From: Ceratopteris richardii
Lineage: Eukaryota > Streptophyta > Polypodiopsida > Polypodiales > Pteridaceae
Direction: 5' to 3'
DNA: 64,000 nucleotides
Assembly: GCA_020310875.1 (NCBI GenBank)
Contig: CM035441.1
Span: 90,284,495-90,348,494 of the forward strand
The notes below the pieces were generated by a model. The model ran no database searches. It was not told the DNA's origin and was given only the letters and a program-made list of their open reading frames with translations. The translations under genes were made by a program, and so were the position numbers. Of the stretch, positions 58,659 to 64,000 are shown one piece after another (positions within the stretch are counted from its first letter, which is position 1; each line of letters opens with the position of its first letter).

Positions 58659-59373
58659 TCATTAGTAGGAAGTTTATTATGCTACGCTAACGAGACCAGA
58701 TCTTATTTATGCAGTGGAAGTTCTCTCACAATTCATGCATTGTCCGACAGATCAACATTGGGTTGCAGGACAAAGAGTTCTTAGATACGTCAAAAGAACT
58801 ATAAAAGAAGGATTATATTATCCATTTACGTCAGATATAAAGCTGAAAGCATATAGTGACTCAGACTGGGCTGGAAGTCAAGATGATAGAAGATCAACGC
58901 ACAGGTATATGATATACCTAGGAGATAAGCTGGTAAGCTGGTGTTCAAAGAAGCAACACACAGTAGCATTATCGTCAACAGAAGCCGAATACAAAGGACT
59001 CGTAGAAGCAACTAAAGAAATAATATGGATGTAGACCTTGTTCAAAAGCATGGGTATTGATCAAGGTGTACCTGTCATACATGGAGACAATATGAGCTAG
59101 TTGTAGCTTGCAGCAAACCAAGCATTTCATACAAGAACAAAGCACATAGAGATTCAGTATCATTTCTTGAGGGAAAAGATAATGGAGAGAGATATAGAAA
59201 TAGTATACACTCCGACAAAAGATCAGATTGCAGACATTTTCACAAAGAGCTTGGATGGAACGAAGACAAATAGATTCAAAGAGATGGCAGGTATAAAAGA
59301 AAGAAAGATATATGAAAGACCGGAAGATGTCAAATTAGTGATTGAGGGGGAGCTGTTGAAGAAACACTCATGA
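58659..59373 (+). pseudogene. Copia-3 RNase H and polyprotein end
   Basis: After a TAG and a frameshift near 58680 the text continues with EVLSQFMHCPTDQHWVAGQR, AYSDSDWAGSQDDRRSTHRY, QHTVALSSTEAEYKGLVEAT, then beyond stops at 59032 and 59098 HTRTKHIEIQYHFLREKI and DQIADIFTKSLDGTKTNRFK. RNase H Asp and Glu positions are visible. Confidence 0.9.
59340..59353 (+). promoter_or_regulatory. Copia-3 polypurine tract
   Basis: GATTGAGGGGGAGC directly before the 3' LTR start TGTTGAAGAAAC. Confidence 0.88.
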
Positions 59374-60519
59374 ATTTGACAAACAGACAGGCGTAAAAGA
59401 AAAAGAAAAAGAGAAGCAGAATCAAAGAAAATAAAAAAGCCTTAGTGGAGGAACAAATCCACGACTGTTATGTACAGTATAGAATCTTCCAGGATCAGAG
59501 TTCATTACACCAAATCAAATTGTACATAGAGAGAATGTGCATAGGAATAATAGAAGGGGAAGTGCGAGCTAGAACGTGTGTGAGAAGAGCACGCAGTATA
59601 AATAAGAGCACAAATAGAAGAAGAAGAAAGAGAGAGGGAGAGACAAAGAGTTTTTAGTTATGGTTAGAAAACTATGCCAGAGATCGCGTATGTAGAAGAA
59701 GACGTGAGAGATCGCGTATGTAAAGATGAATAACAGAAACCTGAAATGTCGGGTATTCATCTGAGAGAGATGGTAGGAAGGAACTACTCACTGTAGGAGA
59801 GTTTCTGTAGCTTGAGCAAGAAGAAACCAAGCCTGTTTGTACACATCTTCTCTAATAGAAAACACATGTTCATGTGGAAATTCGCGTGCAATGTTCGTAT
59901 GTGAAGAAACCGAAGTATTGTCATACTACGGTTAAAGATAGTTAACATTTACAGTTTCTCAATAAATGAGTAATTTCCGGTAGAAGAACGAAGTAGATCT
60001 CACAGAGTAATGCGAAGTTTTGTATGAGAGATAGCTCATTCTGTAGCTAGACATCTCTACTTTCAGTTGATCAAAGGTTCCGGTGAAAAAGATATCTACA
60101 CACAGTACAAAGCCTGATCGGAAAGAGGTTTTCTGAACTAGTGGAGTTTTTTCTTAAACTTCAGGAAGAGTTCAATAAGTTAAGGAAGTTCACGCATCAC
60201 TCCCTTACTTCATAAACATTCACTTGAAGTAATTATAATCAGAATTGAAGTTCATTCTGGTACAATTCCGGTATGATCACGGTGTCAGTCGAGTGACAGT
60301 CTGGTTAAGTTTCGGTGAAATTTTTCAGTGAATTTAGAGCGCAGTCTTATACGTTGAGCGTCAGAAACTTTGCTAAGCTATTGATTGATCACAGAGTTGT
60401 TCTAAATCACACTAGCTTAGTTCTTCTTGGGCGTGGCGAATTTCGCAGGCTTAATAAAGTTCAGCCTTCGTCGCGTAGACAAGAAGTGGTATAAGGAAGG
60501 GCCGAGTAAAACCACATCA
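59354..60519 (+). repeat. Copia-3 3' LTR
   Basis: TGTTGAAG ... ACCACATCA, 1166 bp. Its last 260 bp match the truncated 5' LTR. 59390-59410 and 59616-59650 are purine-rich (AAAAGAAAAAGAGAAG and AGAAGAAGAAAGAGAG). Short frames inside are not genes. Confidence 0.9.
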
Positions 60520-62960
60520 GGTAGCACATACCAAGCATACATTCATCAAATCCCAACTCGAAAGAGGTCTTCAACCTCATAACCCTAGAAAATAGAGATC
60601 CTAATTATTTAATATGTACTACTCATATAGAATTTTCATGATGTTATGTCTAGATGGGTGAGAATGTTTTGCTAACCTTTAAGGGTCTTGAGTCCACACT
60701 TCATGATACCATCCACGTAGTCATTTGAGATTGCTAGCTTCTAATTCTATGGTGTATGTGCATTTCATCTATGGTACCTTAACAGGATTCATTATCTGCA
60801 TCGTTGTCTAACAACATGTAAAATTTGTCCTGTTTTACACTCAGTTGAGGGCTCCATGTCCTTCGCATTCCTTTCTTGATGAAGGTGACCAACCAAATAA
60901 CTGGATTCCAAAAATTGACTTGTGTATATTGTTCACCATAAACAAACTTTGAGTATAGCCAAAAGAGGAGTCGTTTGTAGTGCATGGACAAATAGAACAA
61001 TTTTTTGCACAAGTGTTGTCGATCCATGATCAATGCTCTTTGTCCACATTCAGTTCTCCTATGGTGTTACGAGTTCCTTTGGCCTTCTTGTAGTAGTAGA
61101 AACACCTACAAGGTTGCTTTGATCTCCTCTTTTTCTCAGAAAATTTTTGAGCAATAGTTTTGATTATCAACAATTTAATTGTATTTATGAGTGGGTTATG
61201 GCCCTTCACTCGTCATCCTAAGTGGGTGCTTTCCCCTTGCACCTGATCCGATTTTCCAACATCAATTTAACTTTCTCTGTTCATCAAAGAAAAAAGGGAG
61301 CACATACCTAAGAATGGATGAGTTAAGTTAGAACGTGGGAGTCCCTTACATTCGCATATAGATGAAAGCACACCATTCCCTTGGTTTAATATTCAAAAGA
61401 CGTTGAACTTAAGAAGGAAGTTCCCAAAACAAACTTTTCTTTCTCCCCTTTTAGGTTCACTTATAGATTCAATCCATTTCTACCTCTTTAAATATATCTA
61501 GATCTAAATTCAAATAGAAATCGCCTTTTTCAGACTCTATTAGCTAATGAGAAGAAACTGATAACTGAGTATCCACGTGAATCTCTCCGTCCCGGCTGAC
61601 ATGATCGATGATGTAACTCCCTCTATCTCTTTCGTTTTGATAATGATGCGCAATCTTTGGAACAATCTGCCATGATACCATCCACGTAGTCGTTCGAGAT
61701 TGCTGGCTTCTAGCTGTATGGCGTATGCGCATTCCATGTATGGTAGCTTAACAGGATTCATCATCTGCATCTCTGTCTAACAACAGAGAAAATTTGTCGT
61801 GTTTTACGCTCAGTTGAGAACTCCATGTCCTCAGCATTCCTTCTTTTATCAAGGCGACCAACCAAATAATTGGATTCCAAAAGTTGACACAGTGAATATT
61901 GCTCTTGTTCTTTTTCTGATGCGTATTATCTCTTTGAAGCGTTTTGGCACGAATGTAATGAATTTAGGATAGAACATTTGCTGCATCAGTTGAGCGCATA
62001 TGTGAGCAATTGTATTGTGGTACACTAGTACAATAACGGAACTTTTGAGTATAGCCAAAAGACGACTAGTTAGGAGAGATAAGAGTTACGAATTCCATTT
62101 GGTGGAATCATTCCTAATTTGGAGGAAGCACTTTTAGGTAAAGCCGAGTTTGAATTCAAACTCAAAGTTGCAGGTAAAACACCTATAAAATCTTTTGTAA
62201 AACTTGCGGTCTAGAATGGTCTAATTGATAGTTCTTTTTTTCTCATTTGTAGTAGCTACAAGAATTACATCATAGCTCACTTAGACTACCTTCATTGTGC
62301 ATCATTTCAATGCCAATGATTATGTATAATCATGTGTCATAATACATACACTTCATTAATCATCTCTCTTGATTTCTCTGCTATGTCCATAGTGAACTTT
62401 GCATCCCCATATCTCAGTGATTTCGCAACCACTTTGCATGATCTATAGCTTGATGGAACCAACTTATAGCATATTTTATGCTATCCAAATTTCAAGGTAT
62501 TCTCTTCAGCCATTTGGGAGAAATCTGCATCGAAGTGCTCACTGGTCTTGTACTGCTCAATCCCTAGAAAGTAAGAGGTAAGCCTTAGAATGCTAAATTG
62601 ATTTCTCAGTGTATGGTTTACAATTTTAAGTGATTTGGCTTGTAATCTTTAGCTATCTAAGCTAATTAAATTCCCCCAAGAGGAAATTACTCAATTTCTA
62701 ATGTATTGGGAGCACTGAGCAAAAGAACCAGCAGGTATCTAGACCAAAATAGCAAGTTTTGTGAGACTAGTTATTTGTGAAGTAGTCTGTATTGATTTAA
62801 TTGTTTGAAGCATCAACTCCAAAGTACATAGGTACTCTTTTGGTGTCATTTTCAAGCTAAAAGAGCCTACTAGTAAACTGTGATGTGAAATAGGGTAGGT
62901 ACTAAGCAAGTTTTGGCAGTACCACCTTACTTCCTTGAGGTATCCATCCATCTCTTCTAA
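60520..62960. other. Unassigned sequence with a long direct repeat
   Basis: Contains a direct repeat (next entry) and otherwise nothing recognised. A 77-codon minus frame at 62739-62972 and shorter minus frames inside the repeats are open but have no recognisable family. Part of the right end is probably the LTR or leader of Copia-4. Confidence 0.4.
60702..62065. repeat. Direct repeat pair, about 270 and 395 bp
   Basis: 60702-60968 and 61671-62065 both start CATGATACCATCCACGTAGT and end GAGTATAGCCAAAAGA. By eye they are about 80-85 percent identical, and the second copy has an extra 130-140 bp block near 61905-62040. The spacing start to start is 969 bp. They could be LTR remnants, a tandem duplication or two copies of a small repeat. 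Confidence 0.8.
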
Positions 62961-62963
62961 TAG

Positions 62964-62977
62964 TTGTATCACAGCAA
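62964..62977 (+). promoter_or_regulatory. Possible Copia-4 primer binding site
   Basis: TTGTATCACAGCAA resembles the tRNA-iMet complement TGGTATCAGAGCAA with two differences, 12 bp before the gag start. The very short leader is unusual, so confidence is limited. Confidence 0.4.
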
Positions 62978-62988
62978 GTTAAGGTAAA

Positions 62989-64000
62989 ATGGGTGATGGT
63001 TTCTCTTCTTTTATTGACAAATTGGACACGAATAATTATCCAGCATGGTCCGTGAGGATGAAGACCTATCTACAAGGAAGGAGTCTCTATGGATTCATAT
63101 TAGGAGATGAGGAGATGCCCATTTTCAGAAGCAAAGGACGACCTACATGAGAGGAGCTTGACAGGCTCAACTCATGGTGTGCCAAAGATGCTTTAGCAAT
63201 GTCATATCTACTTAACTCTATTTCTAACTTCCTTCTTCCTCACATTAGGAATTGTAGAACTTCCCGAGAGACTTGGGATACATTATCTTCATATTTTTCT
63301 TCCAACACAAGAGCTAGAAAAAATCAATTCTGGATTGAGTTTACCACTCAAAGGAAGAAACCCAAGCAGAATGTTTCAGAGTATGTGACCAAGGTTAAAG
63401 ATGTATCTGATCAATTGGCAAGCATAGGAGAGGATATTGAAGAGGGGCAAATAGTGAGACAAATAATCAATAGCATCAAGGCAGATGATAAGTGGGAAGC
63501 TTTGCTATGGACCTTTACATGGAGATGCAAATCCTAGATCTTATCACACTCATGGGATAACTCTTTACCCATGAAGCCAATCTCAACAAAAATGGAGAGC
63601 CATCAAGAGGTAACAATTCTTTTGCCCTATATACAGATAAAGTAATGTCTAAAGACAAAGGAAAGAGCAAGAAGGATGAAGATGAAGGTACTACTTCTCA
63701 AGCTAGCTATGCAGGGAGAGGTAGGAACTCAAGAGGAAGGGGAAAACAGGGTAAGCAAGTTAGGGGGATGTCTTTCAACTCTTCCCCATGCAACATATGT
63801 GGACTACCTAATCACACAACATATGAGTGGTATAGGAACTTCAAGAATCACAGAGAAAGAGGATTTTAAAAAGGTGGCTACACACAATCAAGAGGAAGAT
63901 TCAACCATAATCAAGGCTACAACCATGGCTACAACAACAACTACAAAAATAATTATCAAGGAGGATATAAATCAAAAAAAGATTTCAACAACTACAAAAA
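62989..64000 (+). pseudogene. Copia-4 gag, runs off the window
   Basis: Starts ATG at 62989: MGDGFSSFIDKLDTNNYPAW, the same opening as Copia-3 gag. A TGA near 63149 is followed by capsid text (SRETWDTLSSYFSSNTRARK, NVSEYVTKVKDVSDQLASIG) to a TAG at 63535. From 63645 another frame reads a Ser/Gly/Arg-rich region and a knuckle CNICGLPNHTTYEW, in which the last Cys is Trp, so the zinc site is damaged. The end of the window is Asn/Tyr/Gly-rich. Pol lies beyond the window. Confidence 0.88.

Larger units (their letters stand above)
54672..60519 (+). mobile_element. Copia-3: Ty1/copia retrotransposon with truncated 5' LTR
   Basis: The 5' LTR is represented only by its last 260 bp; the 3' LTR is full length (1166 bp). 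A tRNA-iMet primer site, gag, protease, integrase, RT, RNase H and a polypurine tract follow in copia order. The pol frame 56835-58658 is open for 607 codons, the best preserved coding region among the retrotransposons here. Frameshifts lie near 55460, 56715 and 58680. Confidence 0.92.

Noticed and set aside
62739-62972. 77-codon minus-strand frame before Copia-4 gag
   Set aside because: No recognised motif, and it overlaps the probable LTR end or primer site of Copia-4.

Overview
This is a 64 kb stretch of a repeat-dense land-plant nuclear genome. The evidence is nested Ty1/copia and Ty3/gypsy LTR retrotransposons, a CACTA (En/Spm) DNA transposon with GT-AG introns, tRNA-iMet and tRNA-Trp primer sites, and no bacterial-style operons. 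The species cannot be named from the sequence. The gypsy polyprotein wording and the methyltransferase and SET-like remnants remind me of seed-free plants, but that is a low-confidence inference. I see no intact host housekeeping gene, rRNA, tRNA or CRISPR array.

Layout. 1-6.4 kb: decayed copia element (Copia-1, +), whose 5' leader is split by a 1.14 kb near-perfect inverted repeat (761-1897) and carries a 172 bp ATCT microsatellite. 6.4-7.55 kb: copia pol fragment (Copia-2, +), interrupted by a near-complete 11.9 kb gypsy element (Gypsy-1, -, 7555-19446, LTRs about 2.1 kb) and resuming for a few dozen bases at 19447. 19.5-24.8 kb: unassigned, partly gene-like sequence. 24.8-28.15 kb: decayed copia element (Copia-5, -), the target of a 20.5 kb insertion (28150-48672), Gypsy-2 (+), which has 2.8-3.2 kb LTRs, a gag-like ORF and no pol. 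Inside the gag-like ORF sits a 10.8 kb CACTA element (31648-42453) with a GAA target duplication.

The CACTA element is the most interesting part. Reading splice sites by eye gives a seven-exon, 327-codon minus-strand gene (TNPA/Transposase_24-like) in which every intron junction keeps phase. Its 3.2 kb intron holds exons of a plus-strand gene that has a TNP2-like N-terminal Cys motif, a SET-like middle and a DUF4216-like C-terminus. The plus gene's first intron in turn holds the last four exons of the minus gene, so the two genes are interdigitated. A 4.45 kb alternating purine-pyrimidine TG array fills the right 40 percent of the element.

48.7-54.7 kb: second copy of the Copia-1 leader, unassigned sequence, and a decayed DNA N4/N6-methyltransferase-like ORF (-, about 52.5-53.1 kb). 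54.7-60.5 kb: a better preserved copia element (Copia-3, +) with a truncated 5' LTR. 60.5-63 kb: unassigned sequence with a long direct repeat. 63-64 kb: 5' end of another copia gag (Copia-4, +), running off the window.

How it works together: almost everything is transposon-derived. The inferred order of events is copia targets first, then gypsy insertions, then the CACTA insertion into Gypsy-2.
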